Assembly (NCBI RefSeq): GCF_002079055.1
Contig: NC_047492.1
Coordinates: 62,001-126,000 of the forward strand
DNA: 64,000 nt
Direction of reading: 5' to 3'
Origin: Saccharomyces paradoxus
Lineage: Eukaryota > Ascomycota > Saccharomycetes > Saccharomycetales > Saccharomycetaceae
Translations under genes and position numbers: made by a program
In this document: positions 9,792-21,416 of the stretch, in pieces
Layout: each line of letters begins with the position of its first letter
Position numbering within the stretch: position 1 is the stretch's first letter
The notes under the pieces: model-generated
The model's database searches: none
What the model saw: only the letters and a program-made list of their open reading frames with translations
What the model was told of the DNA's origin: nothing

Positions 9792-11405
9792 ATGAAAGCA
9801 ATGAAAGCTACTGTTTGGAGTTTCCCCAAGATGCCGAAAATTAAAATTGCAAAATCTTATGAAGTAGCTAAAATTACGGCAATATTAACACTCGTAGGAT
9901 TTATAATGGGTCTTGAGGTGCCGTCATTGGCAACTTTTCTCACAAACAAAACATTTAACGAGTATTTCAAGTATCCAACACCGTTACAACAAGGCTTACT
10001 CATGGGATCTACTCCTCTGGGTGGTATCATCGGATGCTTTATCTATTGCATAATGAATGATAGATTCAGTAGAATTTATCAATTTCAAACGGGAATAATA
10101 ATATGGAATATTGTTACGTTGCTAAACTTCTGCATTTGGAATATATTAGGCTTACTAATTTGCCGGATGATCAAGGGTATGATCCTTGGAAACTTTTCGA
10201 TTCTAGTAGCTTCCTATGCTAATGAAGTTATTCCTCGCGGTAAACGTGGTAGTACAATGAGTTATATTCAGCTGTGTTTAACCATCGGAATTCTTGTTAT
10301 GCATTATTTGTGCATAGCACTAAGTCTATGGGATTCTCATTTTGCATTCCGTATAGCATGGTGCATAGGGATTGTTCCCGGACTAGTGTTCTGGGTGGCT
10401 AGCTGTGCTCTACCTGAATCGTATCACTGGCTAGTACTACACGGGCAGATGAGTGAAGCTCAGGAGATTCAGCACAATTTAGCCAAAAAATTTAACGAGA
10501 GCCAGCCAAGAGATGCAGTCCCTGAGATGAGTAAGATTGAATTGGCCGGCGATTTTTGGATTGGAGTTAATGATTTGGATTTCTCTAAAAAATTACCCCG
10601 GGGTTCATTGAAGCCTTTAATTCTTGGAATGACTTTACAGTTACTGGTTCAATTTAGTGGTATAAATATCATCCTTGGTTATATCACGTATATTTGCGAG
10701 ATTGTGGGGCTTGAAGGCAATGTAAAACTGTTCACAAGTTCTATTCCATACTTCATTAACATGGTTTTGAGCTTGCTACCGATTACATTCATTGATTACA
10801 CAAGCAGAAAACTAATCACTTTATTGGGCGGTTTTCCCATTAGTGGGCTGCTCATTACAATCGGTGCATTATTCATCAAGTTTGGTCAAGACACCAAGCC
10901 TATTGATGGCAATAAAAGTTTAGTTTGGTCGATTGGGGAAAACCCGTTTGTGGGAGGATGGATTTTAACTTTATGCTTTTTGATTGTTGGGATATTTGCC
11001 ATGAGCCTTTCCAGTATACCTTGGGTTTACACCAATGAAATGTTGCCGTCGCGGGTGAAAGTTAAAGGATTTGCCATTTGTGTAACATTTGGATGGTTGG
11101 GTAATTTCATATTAACGTTTCTTTGCCCTGTGATGATTGAAACGTTAAAAGGCACAACATTTATAATATTTGGGTCTTTGACATTCATAATATCACTTGT
11201 CGTTTTGATCTGGTTTCCAGAAACAAAGGGCATGAGCATAGAAGATATTGATAAATTCTTTGAATTTGAGAACACCAATTTGCATGAGGAAAAGGGTATC
11301 AAGACACCAGATTCAAATTCCAATGTAGGCTCAACAAGATCCTCCGAAGAAGGGCAATTGCATCAACCTATAAAATTGAAGAGTGATGAAGAAATGATCA
11401 TATGA
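9792..11405 (+). CDS. MFS sugar-transporter-like protein (YFL040W orthologue)
   Basis: A 537-residue polytopic membrane protein with the layout of hexose transporters: about 12 hydrophobic segments in two sets of six, a central cytosolic loop (about 210-260), PESYHWL after segment 6 and the PETKG motif near the end of the last segment, both hallmarks of the sugar porter family. It is the orthologue of YFL040W, which has no proven transport activity in S. cerevisiae. The usual sugar-porter signatures are partly degenerate (for example RGKRGS instead of the more common R-G-x-x-x-S forms), so it may carry an unusual substrate. Start codon matches the S. cerevisiae N-terminus MKAM. Confidence 0.93.
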   Translation: MKAMKATVWSFPKMPKIKIAKSYEVAKITAILTLVGFIMGLEVPSLATFLTNKTFNEYFKYPTPLQQGLLMGSTPLGGIIGCFIYCIMNDRFSRIYQFQTGIIIWNIVTLLNFCIWNILGLLICRMIKGMILGNFSILVASYANEVIPRGKRGSTMSYIQLCLTIGILVMHYLCIALSLWDSHFAFRIAWCIGIVPGLVFWVASCALPESYHWLVLHGQMSEAQEIQHNLAKKFNESQPRDAVPEMSKIELAGDFWIGVNDLDFSKKLPRGSLKPLILGMTLQLLVQFSGINIILGYITYICEIVGLEGNVKLFTSSIPYFINMVLSLLPITFIDYTSRKLITLLGGFPISGLLITIGALFIKFGQDTKPIDGNKSLVWSIGENPFVGGWILTLCFLIVGIFAMSLSSIPWVYTNEMLPSRVKVKGFAICVTFGWLGNFILTFLCPVMIETLKGTTFIIFGSLTFIISLVVLIWFPETKGMSIEDIDKFFEFENTNLHEEKGIKTPDSNSNVGSTRSSEEGQLHQPIKLKSDEEMII

Positions 11406-11691
11406 TACACGGTACAATGGATAAACATTTTTAATTAACACTATAATATATAAATATACTAGTTATTCGTATATATTCTTTTTTTTATGTCGATTTTCTG
11501 AACTTATCGTGGGAAATGGAGAGACGAAACACATTAATGACAGTGAAAATGTACAAAAAGTAAATAAAGTGAGTGCTTAAACACGTTTTTTCCTTAAAAA
11601 TACTTTATTATTTTTATTTTATTGAGAGGGTGGTTTAAAAATAGAAATAGAGAGAGGTACATACATAAACATACACGCACTAAAGCAGAGA

Positions 11692-13120
11692 TTAGAAACA
11701 CTTGTGGTGAACGATAGATGGACCACTTTCGTCGTATTCTTGTTTTGAGATCCACATTTGTTGGAAAGTAGTCAAAGAAGCTAAGATAGAACCACCAATC
11801 CAGACCGAATACTTTCTTTCTGGAGGAGCAATGATCTTGACCTTCATAGAAGATGGAGCCAAAGCGGTGATTTCCTTTTGCATTCTTTCGGCAATACCTG
11901 GGAACATGGTGGTACCACCGGACATAACGATGTTACCGTATAATTCCTTACGGACATCGACATCACACTTCATGATGGAGTTGTAAGTAGTTTGGTCAAT
12001 ACCGGCAGATTCCAAACCCAAAACAGAAGGATGGAACAAAGCTTCTGGGGCTCTGAATCTTTCGTTACCGATAGTGATAACTTGACCATCTGGAAGTTCG
12101 TAGGATTTCTCAATTGAGGAAGATTGAGCAGCAGTTTGCATTTCTTGTTCGAAGTCCAAAGCAACGTAACATAGTTTTTCCTTAATGTCACGGACGATTT
12201 CTCTTTCAGCAGTGGTGGAGAAAGAGTAACCACGTTCACTCAAGATCTTCATCAAGTAGTCAGTCAAATCTCTACCGGCCAAATCGATTCTCAAAATGGC
12301 GTGAGGTAGAGAGAAACCGGCATAAATTGGAACAACGTGAGTAACACCATCACCGGAATCCAAAACAATACCAGTAGTTCTACCGGAAGAGTACAAGGAC
12401 AAAACGGCTTGGATGGAAACGTAGAAGGCTGGGACGTTGAAAGTTTCAAACATAATTTGAGTCATCTTCTCTCTGTTTGATTTAGGGTTCATTGGAGCTT
12501 CAGTCAAAAGGACAGGGTGCTCTTCTGGGGCAACTCTCAATTCGTTGTAGAAGGTATGATGCCAGATCTTTTCCATATCGTCCCAGTTGGTGACAATACC
12601 GTGTTCGATTGGGTAACGTAAAGTCAAGATACCTCTCTTGGATTGGGCTTCATCACCAACGTAAGAGTCCTTTTGACCCATACCGACCATGATACCTTGA
12701 TGTCTTGGTCTACCGACGATAGATGGGAAGACAGCACGTGGAGCGTCGTCACCGGCAAAACCGGCTTTACACATACCAGAACCGTTATCAATAACCAAAG
12801 CAGCAACTTCTAAACATATAATATAGCAACAAAAGAAAATGAAGCAATAGATGTTAGTATTGAAACTTAATAATAGTAGCAAATAAAAGAATATCACTCA
12901 TCACGAAAATATTTCAATGTTTTTTTTTTTTTCCAAATTTCAAGCCCCTATTTATTCCAATAATATCGTGGTAATTACAGATCAGTCAACACAGGAGGTT
13001 ATGGGAGTGAAAAATAATGGAAAAAAAGGTAAAAGAGAAAACTCTCGAGCAATTGGGACGGTGCAATTCTTCTTACAGGTAAATTGGATGGCGCAAGCGC
13101 TAGAACATACCAGAATCCAT
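11692..13120 (-). CDS. ACT1: Actin (spliced, two exons)
   Basis: The single conventional actin gene. Exon 1 is only 10 nt (13111-13120, encoding Met-Asp-Ser and the first base of Glu4); exon 2 is 11692-12809. Joined they give 375 residues, exactly the actin length. The nucleotide-site motifs [21 protein letters not shown] and [13 protein letters not shown] and the C-terminus KCF are those of actin. The open frame runs into the intron, which hides the true start. The gene builds cables, patches and the contractile ring and is a subunit of INO80, SWR1 and NuA4, whose subunit Epl1 is also encoded in this window. Confidence 0.99.
12810..13110 (-). other. ACT1: ACT1 spliceosomal intron
   Basis: A 301-nt intron read on the minus strand. 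The donor is GTATGT (13110-13105), the branch sequence is the perfect TACTAACA (12859-12852), and the acceptor is TTTAG ending at 12810. A polypyrimidine/A-rich stretch lies mid-intron. It matches the well known S. cerevisiae ACT1 intron closely but with several substitutions and a few bases less, one of the signs that this is a sister species. Confidence 0.97.
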
Positions 13121-13785
13121 TGTTAATTCAGTAAATTTTCGATCTTGGGAAGAAAAAAGCAGTAAGCGTGAAAAATCTAAAAGCTGATGTAGTAGTAGAT
13201 CCTATTCTTTGACAAAGATTGACCTTTTCTTTTTCTTCTTGGTTTGAATAGAAAGGGGAAGGAATAATACAAGAGAGAGGAGAAAAAGGAAGATAAAAAG
13301 AGAGCGTGATATAAATGAATATATACTAAACAAGAGATCGGGAAGGAAAGGATCAAAACAGACCCAAAAATATTTCAAAAAGGAGAGAGAGGCGAGTCTG
13401 GTTTCAAAATGGTTTATTTATTTATGCAAGAGGAAGAGGAAGAAAAAGAAGAAGGAAGAAAAAATTTTGAGAAAAAAACGCGTGGCGGGTAAAGAGGAAA
13501 ATGGAAAATAGGGGCCGGGTGATATGAAAGTCTTGAGGGTAAATTGAAATATATTCTAGGATGAGGTTTATATTTTGAGGGTTTTGGCGAATCCGATAAG
13601 GAAGAATGTAGGGCAAGACTCTGGTTTAATAGCTGTACATGCTTACCCGCTCCCCCCACAGATCTCGTTATTATTTGTTCTCATGTAATTGTTACTGTAG
13701 TTGTGTATATATGTTCTTGCGTGTGTCTTATTTACTTATTTAGTTATTATATTATATGTGGTCTGCAAGGTAGAGGTGTGCTTGT
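13121..13785. promoter_or_regulatory. ACT1 promoter and YPT1 3' region
   Basis: A 665-bp spacer between two minus-strand genes. Read on the minus strand it holds the ACT1 core promoter with TATATATT at 13325-13318, about 200 bp before the start codon, followed by a pyrimidine-rich leader (TTCTT and CTTTT tracts), typical of highly expressed yeast genes. Further up lie long purine-rich stretches on the plus strand (13380-13500). The part next to YPT1 (13660-13785) should hold its 3' UTR. No extra gene is credible; open frames here are low complexity. Confidence 0.75.
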
Positions 13786-14406
13786 TCAACAGCAGCCGCC
13801 ACCGGTGTTGGTTAAACTCTGTCCCTTCAGGTTGACGTTGCCTTTGTCTTCTTTCTTTTGGGTGGTTTCGTTCAGATTCTGTTGGGACATGCTTTCCTTG
13901 ATTTGTCTAGCCATGGTCAAAAACGCATCTTCGACGTTGGTAGAGTCCAAAGCACTAGTCTCCAAGAATGGCATCTTATTTGCGTCCGCAAATTCCTTTG
14001 CCACGTCATATTCCACGACGCGCTTGTCCTTTAGATCACATTTGTTACCCACCAACAGCTTCAACACTGTCGAGGTTGCGTACCTGTCAATCTCTTGCAG
14101 CCACATCTTCACACCGTTGAAGGATTCCTGGTCAGTGACATCATACACAATAATGATCCCGTGCGAACCACGGTAGTACGACGACGTGATAGTACGGAAC
14201 CGTTCCTGGCCTGCGGTGTCCCAAATCTGCAGCTTTACGGTCTTACCGTCCAGCTCCACTGTCTTGATCTTAAAGTCCACCCCGATTGTGGAAATGTAGT
14301 CGTTGGTATACGTGTCGTCCGAAAACCTCAAAAGTAAACAGGACTTTCCGACACCGGAATTCCCGATCAACAGCAGTTTGAAAAGGTAATCGTACTCGCT
14401 ATTCAT
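13786..14406 (-). CDS. YPT1: Rab GTPase Ypt1
   Basis: A 206-residue Rab1 orthologue that controls ER-to-Golgi transport and autophagy. Motifs: P-loop GNSGVGKS (15-22), effector region [16 protein letters not shown] (62-68), NKCD, ETSA and the C-terminal GGGCC, whose two cysteines receive geranylgeranyl groups. I start at [10 protein letters not shown], which gives the known length; the frame is open 21 codons further upstream. Essential. The gene is divergent from TUB2 and shares a 349-bp promoter region with it. Confidence 0.98.
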   Translation of the reverse strand: MNSEYDYLFKLLLIGNSGVGKSCLLLRFSDDTYTNDYISTIGVDFKIKTVELDGKTVKLQIWDTAGQERFRTITSSYYRGSHGIIIVYDVTDQESFNGVKMWLQEIDRYATSTVLKLLVGNKCDLKDKRVVEYDVAKEFADANKMPFLETSALDSTNVEDAFLTMARQIKESMSQQNLNETTQKKEDKGNVNLKGQSLTNTGGGCC

Positions 14407-14571
14407 ATTCGTGCTTTTCTTGTTTATTTGTCTCAATCTAGGCTTAACAGAAAAGAAATCCTCCCCCAAAACTGGTGCACTTAATCGCTGAATTTTGTTC
14501 TGGCTTCTCTTCTTTTTCTTTAATTCCCCCCATGGGCCAAAAAAATAGCACTATCAGGAATATGGCGCCGG

Positions 14572-14584
14572 GTCACAAACTACG
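14572..14584 (+). promoter_or_regulatory. Abf1 (BAF1) site in the shared YPT1-TUB2 promoter
   Basis: GTCAC-N5-ACG is a perfect match to the Abf1 consensus RTCRY-N5-ACG. It sits in the spacer (14407-14755) between the divergent essential genes YPT1 and TUB2. An Abf1/BAF1 site that activates both genes is known from the same spacer in S. cerevisiae, so this is a conserved element. The rest of the spacer is T-rich near YPT1 and A-rich near TUB2. Confidence 0.85.
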
Positions 14585-14755
14585 TGTATAGTGACCTGGA
14601 CGACGCCACAAGGAAAAAGGAAAAAAACAGAAAAAACAACAAAAACTAAAACAAACACGAAAACTTTAATAGATCTAGTGAAGTAGTGGTGAGGCAATTG
14701 GAGTGACATAGCAACTATTACAACTACAAAAGCAAAATCTCCACAAAGTAATATA

Positions 14756-16129
14756 ATGAGAGAAATCATTCATATCTCGACGGGTCAATGTGGTAACCAA
14801 ATTGGTGCTGCGTTCTGGGAAACTATCTGTGGTGAACACGGTTTGGATTTCAACGGAACATATCACGGCCATGACGACATCCAGAAGGAGAGACTGAACG
14901 TGTACTTCAACGAGGCGTCTTCTGGGAAGTGGGTTCCAAGATCTATTAATGTAGATCTGGAGCCTGGGACGATTGACGCAGTACGCAACTCCGCCATCGG
15001 GAATTTGTTCAGACCAGATAATTATATTTTTGGGCAGAGTTCTGCGGGCAATGTGTGGGCCAAGGGTCACTACACTGAAGGTGCTGAGCTTGTAGACAGC
15101 GTCATGGATGTCATTAGACGAGAGGCAGAAGGATGCGACTCCCTTCAAGGTTTCCAGATCACACATTCTCTTGGTGGTGGTACCGGTTCCGGTATGGGTA
15201 CGCTTTTGATCTCGAAGATTAGAGAAGAATTTCCTGATCGTATGATGGCCACTTTCTCTGTCTTGCCCTCACCAAAGACTTCAGACACCGTTGTTGAACC
15301 TTATAACGCCACGTTGTCTGTGCACCAATTGGTAGAACACTCGGATGAAACTTTCTGTATCGATAACGAAGCACTTTATGACATTTGTCAGAGGACTTTA
15401 AAGTTGAATCAACCTTCTTATGGAGATTTGAACAACTTGGTCTCGAGCGTTATGTCTGGTGTGACCACTTCATTGCGTTACCCCGGTCAATTGAACTCAG
15501 ATTTGAGAAAGTTGGCTGTTAATCTTGTTCCATTCCCTCGTTTACATTTCTTCATGGTCGGATACGCCCCCTTGACGGCAATTGGCTCCCAATCATTTAG
15601 ATCTTTGACTGTTCCTGAATTAACGCAGCAAATGTTTGATGCCAAGAATATGATGGCTGCTGCCGACCCGAGAAACGGTAGATACTTGACCGTTGCGGCC
15701 TTCTTTAGAGGTAAAGTTTCTGTTAAGGAGGTGGAAGACGAAATGCATAAAGTGCAATCTAAAAACTCAGATTATTTCGTGGAATGGATCCCTAATAACG
15801 TGCAAACTGCTGTATGTTCTGTCGCTCCTCAAGGCTTGGACATGGCTGCTACTTTCATTGCTAACTCTACATCTATTCAAGAACTATTCAAGAGAGTCGG
15901 TGACCAATTTTCTGCCATGTTCAAGAGAAAGGCTTTCTTGCATTGGTATACTAGTGAAGGTATGGACGAATTGGAATTCTCTGAGGCTGAATCTAACATG
16001 AATGATCTGGTTAGCGAATACCAGCAATACCAAGAGGCTACTGTAGAAGATGATGAAGAAGTCGACGAAAATGGCGATTTCGGTGCTCCACAAAACCAAG
16101 ATGAACCAATCACTGAGAATTTTGAATAA
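14756..16129 (+). CDS. TUB2: Beta-tubulin
   Basis: A 457-residue beta-tubulin, the partner of alpha-tubulin in all microtubules. The N-terminal MREI is the tetrapeptide used for cotranslational autoregulation in animals. The tubulin GTP signature [10 protein letters not shown] begins at residue 140. The C-terminal tail is acidic and ends with a yeast-specific stretch ([21 protein letters not shown] region). No intron. The length matches S. cerevisiae TUB2 and the order YPT1-TUB2-RPO41 is conserved. Essential. Confidence 0.99.
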   Translation: MREIIHISTGQCGNQIGAAFWETICGEHGLDFNGTYHGHDDIQKERLNVYFNEASSGKWVPRSINVDLEPGTIDAVRNSAIGNLFRPDNYIFGQSSAGNVWAKGHYTEGAELVDSVMDVIRREAEGCDSLQGFQITHSLGGGTGSGMGTLLISKIREEFPDRMMATFSVLPSPKTSDTVVEPYNATLSVHQLVEHSDETFCIDNEALYDICQRTLKLNQPSYGDLNNLVSSVMSGVTTSLRYPGQLNSDLRKLAVNLVPFPRLHFFMVGYAPLTAIGSQSFRSLTVPELTQQMFDAKNMMAAADPRNGRYLTVAAFFRGKVSVKEVEDEMHKVQSKNSDYFVEWIPNNVQTAVCSVAPQGLDMAATFIANSTSIQELFKRVGDQFSAMFKRKAFLHWYTSEGMDELEFSEAESNMNDLVSEYQQYQEATVEDDEEVDENGDFGAPQNQDEPITENFE

Positions 16130-16283
16130 TAAAGTTGCTTTTCTTTCTTTTTATTACATTTCTTCTCCTCTAAGATTGAAGCACTTGGAGCAAACTAAAC
16201 AAAAATAAAAAAAACTAATTAAATATTTTAAAATATTACCGTACGAAAAATCTTATACCATTCCTTATTGAAGTATGTAATTC

Positions 16284-16332
16284 AATATATATATATATGT
16301 ATATATATATATGTATATGTATATGTATATAC
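16284..16332. repeat. TA / GTATAT microsatellite
   Basis: An alternating TA tract interrupted by G at a few places, giving GTATAT units towards its end. It lies about 160 bp after the TUB2 stop. In yeast such tracts can take part in 3' end formation (TATATA efficiency elements) and vary in length between strains. Confidence 0.85.
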
Positions 16333-16381
16333 TATCTTAACAACCTTTACCCTTTCGAGATAATGATTTTCGATCCTCACA

Positions 16382-16391
16382 TCGGCGGCTA
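16382..16391 (-). promoter_or_regulatory. URS1 (Ume6) site, perfect consensus
   Basis: The minus strand reads TAGCCGCCGA, the full URS1 consensus bound by Ume6, which represses meiotic genes during growth and helps to activate them in meiosis. It lies 250 bp after TUB2 and 800 bp before RPO41, so its target is not obvious. Confidence 0.6.
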
Positions 16392-16738
16392 AAAAAGACA
16401 CCCCGAGTATTGGTATATATATATATATATAAGGAGACCGATAAAAAAGAATCAAGGTGTTATTTGGAGAAAAGATTTCTTAAGGAAAAGCAACAACAGA
16501 GTGCAATGTTTGAAGAAAGAAGGCTACAACATATTAATAGTTTTGAAACATGCACTTATGGTGTCCCCCTTTTTCCCCAAAATTCTGTTATAAACCAATC
16601 ATAAACAAAAACCTACTGCTTTGGATTGTCCCTCTCACAAGCACACTGTTCCCTGTACATGCCATGGGTAGATTATCAACAATACGGCGCTTTTAGTTTC
16701 ATTATTTTACAGCAGTAGCTGATCAAGCCTTCGTCATC

Positions 16739-16748
16739 TAGCCGCCAT
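16739..16748 (+). promoter_or_regulatory. URS1-like (Ume6) site
   Basis: TAGCCGCCAT keeps the eight-base URS1 core TAGCCGCC. It lies 435 bp before RPO41 and on the opposite strand to the perfect site at 16382. The short match could be chance, but two in one kilobase is more than expected. Confidence 0.4.
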
Positions 16749-17182
16749 AATTGGAACCACGCGTGAATAGTGATATACATTTCGTTTGCAGTGATCTGGG
16801 GTTAGGTGGATAAATTTTTTGGATAAATTGTGGGTGGGTCAGTTTAGCCAAGGCCAACCCCGAATTTTTCACTATTTCGGTTTTTTTTCTTTTTTTAATT
16901 TGTAGAAAATGGAAAACTGAAGGTATAACGAACGACCTTGATTTTAACGTCTACGTGAAAATATTGGCACAAATATTGGTGTCTTTGATTATAGCGACCA
17001 GCTTTTGCAAAAGATACTGCCAACTTGTGAATAGTGTTTAAGAAAGTCGCTTCAGAAGGACTACCTACCCCAGATCAGAAACAAAAGCAGATTGCCTGTT
17101 CATATACCATTTATATTCTGCTTCTGCGCATTTTATACATTCCTTGGATCATTTCCTCCCCCTTTTTGATATTCGTTTAAAT

Positions 17183-20100
17183 ATGCTGAGACCAGCCTAC
17201 AAATCACTAGTGAAAACGTCACTGTTACAAAGACGACTAATATCCTCAAAGGGATCCAAGCTGTTTAAACCTTCTCCGGACTCAACAAGTACAATACTAA
17301 TATCTGAAGACCCCCTTGTAACAACCACATCTTCCACCCCATCTACACCATCGGGAATAATAAGTTCAAATGACTTCCCCTTGTTCAACAAAAACAGGAA
17401 AAACGCTAATAGCGGTATGTCTTATCAATGGAAAGGTTCCTCAGAATTAGAGTTTGACCCTTTTAATAAATCACATGCCTCGGCAGTAACATCGATGACA
17501 AGAACGAGAGACGTTATGCAATTATGGTCTTTGTTAGAAGCTTGCTTGCAATCGAACCTAATGAAAAGAGCGTTCTCTATATTAGAGTCACTGTACCTGG
17601 TACCTGAACATAAGCAGAGGTTTATCGAGGATTATAACATGTATTTGAATGCATTTTCCAAACATGATCCTAATTTCCCGATTTTAAAAATGAACGAAAA
17701 GTTAACAAATGACCTGGAGACAAGTTTTAAGGACATTAATTATAATGACAAAACTCTGGCAATAATGATTCATCACGCTTTGAATTTCCACTCAACTACA
17801 AGCTCGATGCTTTTGAAGCCTACTATCTCTGCCTACTTGAAAATGAGCGTGAACGGCATTAGGGAAATTTTCTCCTATCTAGATATTTTGACCATTTCAG
17901 ATCTGAATATTTTAGTGAATGACTTAAAAGTCATATCATCATCGCAGCTTCCAAATTCTGTTAGACCGATATTAGAGTCACTTACACCATCTTCTACACC
18001 TGTAAATAATGTTGAAAACGAGGACGGTTCGAACAAAATGGAAACTGAGAACGATTCAAAGTTGGATAAAGCGCCAAATGCAAGTTCTGGTTCCATAAAG
18101 ACACCTTCTTTAGAACCTCTTCGAGAGGTCTCATTACACGGTTCAACGGAGGTCCTGCCAAAAGACGCTGAAAAGCTTATAGCTGTAGACACTATTGGAA
18201 TGAGAGTTATCAGACATACTTTATTGGGATTATCGTTAACCCCAGAGCAGAAAGAGCAAATTTCCAAATTCAAATTCGATGCCAATGATAATATTTTGAA
18301 CATGAAGCCGACAAAAAGTGATGATAATAATAATACTATAAATTTTTTTGAAATTTACAATTCACTACCAACATTAGAGGAGAAGAAGGCATTTGAAAGT
18401 GCGTTAAATATATTTAACCAAGATAGACAAAAGGTACTAGAAAACCGTGCAACAGAGGCCGCAAGAGAACGTTGGAAACATGATTTTGAAGAGGCGAAAG
18501 CTAGAGGTGATATTTCAATTGAAAAAAATTTAAACGTCAAATTATGGAAATGGTATAATGATATGTTGCCTTTAGTGAAGGAAGAAATCAATCATTGTAA
18601 GTCATTATTATCAGAAAAGCCATACGATAAGAAAGGCTTAAATAAGGTTGACACAAACCGTCTTGGCTATGGACCATACTTAACCCTTATCGACCCTGGT
18701 AAAATGTGTGTCATCACCATTTTGGAATTACTAAAATTGAATTCCACGGGTGGTGTTATTGAAGGTATGAGGACTGCAAGAGCTGTTATATCGGTAGGTA
18801 AAGCTATCGAAATGGAATTCAGGTCCGAGCAAGTTTTAAAAAGTGAATCTCAAACGTTCAGAGATGTTAACAAAAAATCACCGGAATTTAAGAAACTGGT
18901 GCAAAACGCTAAATCTGTATTCAGGTCATCGCAAATTGAGCAGTCAAAAATTTTGTGGCCTCAGAGTATCAGAGCCAGAATCGGTTCCGTATTGATCTCA
19001 ATGTTGATCCAAGTTGCTAAGGTATCTGTGCAAGGTGTTGATCCCATAACGAAGGCTAAGGTTCATGGTGAAGCACCGGCTTTTGCCCATGGTTATCAAT
19101 ATCACAATGGTTCCAAATTGGGTGTCTTGAAGATTCACAAGACTTTAATCCGCCAATTAAACGGTGAAAGATTGATTGCATCTGTTCAACCACAACTATT
19201 ACCGATGTTGGTAGAACCCAAACCATGGGTTAATTGGAGATCAGGTGGGTATCATTATACACAATCCACCCTTCTAAGAACAAAGGACTCACCTGAACAA
19301 GTCGCATACTTGAAAGCAGCTTCTGATAATGGTGATATAGGTCGCGTTTATGATGGTTTGAATGTTCTGGGTAGAACACCCTGGACAGTCAATAGGAAAG
19401 TATTTGATGTGGTTTCACAGGTTTGGAATAAAGGAGAGGGTTTCTTGGATATTCCAGGTGCCCAAGACGAAATGGTTTTACCACCAGCTCCTCCAAGGAA
19501 TTCCGACCCTTCCATTTTAAGAGCCTGGAAACTACAGGTTAAAACAATTGCGAATAAATTCTCCTCAGATAGATCGAATAGGTGCGATACAAATTATAAG
19601 TTGGAAATTGCAAGGGCTTTTTTGGGTGAAAAGCTGTACTTTCCACATAATTTAGACTTTAGAGGACGTGCTTATCCTTTGTCTCCACATTTCAACCATC
19701 TTGGTAATGATATGAGTCGTGGTCTTTTGATTTTCTGGCATGGCAAAAAATTAGGACCTTCTGGTCTGAAGTGGTTAAAGATTCATTTGTCAAATTTGTT
19801 TGGATTTGATAAGTTACGTTTAGAGGATCGTGTTGCATTTACGGAATCTCATTTGAAGGATATCAAAGATTCTGCGGAAAACCCTTTAACTGGGGATCGT
19901 TGGTGGACTACTGCTGATAAGCCATGGCAAGCATTGGCCACATGCTTTGAATTGAATGAGGTCATGAAAATGGATAATCCGGAGGAATTTATCTCCCATC
20001 AACCTGTTCACCAAGACGGTACATGCAATGGTTTGCAACACTATGCTGCTTTAGGTGGTGACGTTGAAGGTGCTACTCAAGTGAATCTGGTTCCAAGCGA

Positions 20101-21238
20101 TAGACCACAAGACGTTTATGCCCATGTTGCAAGATTGGTGGTAAAGAGATTAGAAATTGCAGCCGAAAAAGGTGACGAAAACGCCAAAATTTTAAAGGAC
20201 AAGATTACCAGGAAGGTTGTCAAGCAAACTGTCATGACAAACGTTTATGGTGTTACATATGTTGGCGCTACTTTCCAAATTGCTAAACAATTAAGCCCGA
20301 TTTTTGATGATCGTAAAGAAAGCTTAGATTTTTCGAAATACTTAACCAAGCATGTGTTCGGTGCTATTCGTGAGTTATTTCACAGTGCGCATTTAATTCA
20401 AGATTGGCTAGGTGAAAGTGCCAAAAGAATTTCCAAATCTATTAGGTTAGATGTTGATGAAAAATCTTTCAAGAATGGTAATAAGCCGGACTTTATGTCA
20501 TCCGTCATATGGACGACGCCACTAGGTTTACCAATTGTCCAGCCATATCGTGAAGAAAGCAAAAGGCAAATTGAAACCAATTTGCAAACTGTCTTCATTA
20601 GTGATCCGTTTGCTGTCAACCCTGTTAATGCAAGAAGACAAAAGGCTGGTCTTCCACCGAATTTCATTCATTCACTGGATGCTTCACATATGTTGTTAAG
20701 CGCAGCAGAATGTGGAATGCAAGGACTAGATTTTGCATCTGTTCATGATTCTTATTGGACGCATGCATCTGATATAGACACCATGAATGTAGTATTAAGA
20801 GAGCAGTTTATCAAATTGCATGAGGTAGATCTGGTTTTGAGATTGAAGGAGGAATTTGACCAAAGGTATAAAAACTATGTCAAGATTGGAAAGTTGAAGA
20901 GATCTACGGATTTGGCTCAGAAGATTATTAGAATCCGCAAGGATCTATCCAAAAAATTAGGGAGAAGTACTACATTAGCAGATGAAATTTATTTCGAGAA
21001 GAAAAGGCAGGAGTTATTGAACAGTCCCCTAATAGAAGATAGAAACGTTGGTGAAAAGATGGCTACAACTGTATCATTATTTGAAGACGTCACGGATTTG
21101 GACGCACTTGAACTAGAAAACGGCGGAGATGAAAATAGCGGTATGAGTGTTCTTTTACCGTTGAGATTACCTGAAATCCCACCAAAAGGTGATTTTGACG
21201 TCACAGTATTAAGAGGCAGTCAATATTTCTTTTCGTGA
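17183..21238 (+). CDS. RPO41: Mitochondrial RNA polymerase Rpo41
   Basis: A 1351-residue single-subunit, T7-like RNA polymerase that transcribes mitochondrial DNA with Mtf1 and makes primers. The N-terminus is basic with a likely presequence ([21 protein letters not shown]), followed by an N-terminal extension with helical repeats. The catalytic core shows [35 protein letters not shown] with a metal-binding Asp, the O-helix region [22 protein letters not shown] and FASVHDSYW with the second catalytic Asp. I begin at the internal Met (MLRPAY), as in S. cerevisiae, rather than 13 codons upstream; this Met gives the known length. Orthologue of YFL036W. Confidence 0.97.
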   Translation: MLRPAYKSLVKTSLLQRRLISSKGSKLFKPSPDSTSTILISEDPLVTTTSSTPSTPSGIISSNDFPLFNKNRKNANSGMSYQWKGSSELEFDPFNKSHASAVTSMTRTRDVMQLWSLLEACLQSNLMKRAFSILESLYLVPEHKQRFIEDYNMYLNAFSKHDPNFPILKMNEKLTNDLETSFKDINYNDKTLAIMIHHALNFHSTTSSMLLKPTISAYLKMSVNGIREIFSYLDILTISDLNILVNDLKVISSSQLPNSVRPILESLTPSSTPVNNVENEDGSNKMETENDSKLDKAPNASSGSIKTPSLEPLREVSLHGSTEVLPKDAEKLIAVDTIGMRVIRHTLLGLSLTPEQKEQISKFKFDANDNILNMKPTKSDDNNNTINFFEIYNSLPTLEEKKAFESALNIFNQDRQKVLENRATEAARERWKHDFEEAKARGDISIEKNLNVKLWKWYNDMLPLVKEEINHCKSLLSEKPYDKKGLNKVDTNRLGYGPYLTLIDPGKMCVITILELLKLNSTGGVIEGMRTARAVISVGKAIEMEFRSEQVLKSESQTFRDVNKKSPEFKKLVQNAKSVFRSSQIEQSKILWPQSIRARIGSVLISMLIQVAKVSVQGVDPITKAKVHGEAPAFAHGYQYHNGSKLGVLKIHKTLIRQLNGERLIASVQPQLLPMLVEPKPWVNWRSGGYHYTQSTLLRTKDSPEQVAYLKAASDNGDIGRVYDGLNVLGRTPWTVNRKVFDVVSQVWNKGEGFLDIPGAQDEMVLPPAPPRNSDPSILRAWKLQVKTIANKFSSDRSNRCDTNYKLEIARAFLGEKLYFPHNLDFRGRAYPLSPHFNHLGNDMSRGLLIFWHGKKLGPSGLKWLKIHLSNLFGFDKLRLEDRVAFTESHLKDIKDSAENPLTGDRWWTTADKPWQALATCFELNEVMKMDNPEEFISHQPVHQDGTCNGLQHYAALGGDVEGATQVNLVPSDRPQDVYAHVARLVVKRLEIAAEKGDENAKILKDKITRKVVKQTVMTNVYGVTYVGATFQIAKQLSPIFDDRKESLDFSKYLTKHVFGAIRELFHSAHLIQDWLGESAKRISKSIRLDVDEKSFKNGNKPDFMSSVIWTTPLGLPIVQPYREESKRQIETNLQTVFISDPFAVNPVNARRQKAGLPPNFIHSLDASHMLLSAAECGMQGLDFASVHDSYWTHASDIDTMNVVLREQFIKLHEVDLVLRLKEEFDQRYKNYVKIGKLKRSTDLAQKIIRIRKDLSKKLGRSTTLADEIYFEKKRQELLNSPLIEDRNVGEKMATTVSLFEDVTDLDALELENGGDENSGMSVLLPLRLPEIPPKGDFDVTVLRGSQYFFS

Positions 21239-21416
21239 GCCGTGAACTACAAACTAAAATTTATTTGCGTTTTATTTTTATTTAACTTGTACATATATAT
21301 ACATATATACTTAGCGTTTATCGTTTGCATTATTTTTCATTCTTTTTGTTTGTTTATTATTAAGGGTCTAAGTAGGAGTGACTGATGGTAACTGCTAATG
21401 ATAATAGTGTCCACTT

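Larger units (their letters stand above)
16130..17182. other. Long intergenic region TUB2 to RPO41
   Basis: A 1053-bp region without a credible gene. It holds the TUB2 3' end, an alternating TA/GTA tract (16284-16332), a second TA run (16413-16431), two Ume6 URS1-type sites (16382 and 16739), an MCB-type ACGCGT (16759-16764), a T-rich stretch (16880-16900), and an Ndt80 MSE-like GGCACAAATA (16966-16975) before RPO41. A 64-codon frame at 16410-16604 starts inside the TA repeat and looks like chance. The size is close to that of the S. cerevisiae spacer. Confidence 0.6.

Noticed and set aside
16410-16604. 64-codon frame in the TUB2-RPO41 spacer
   Set aside because: Begins in a TA repeat (MVYIYIYK), with no motif and no sign of a promoter.
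17144-17182. 13-codon upstream extension of RPO41
   Set aside because: The internal Met starts the basic mitochondrial presequence known from S. cerevisiae; the extension would put acids and bulky hydrophobics before it.
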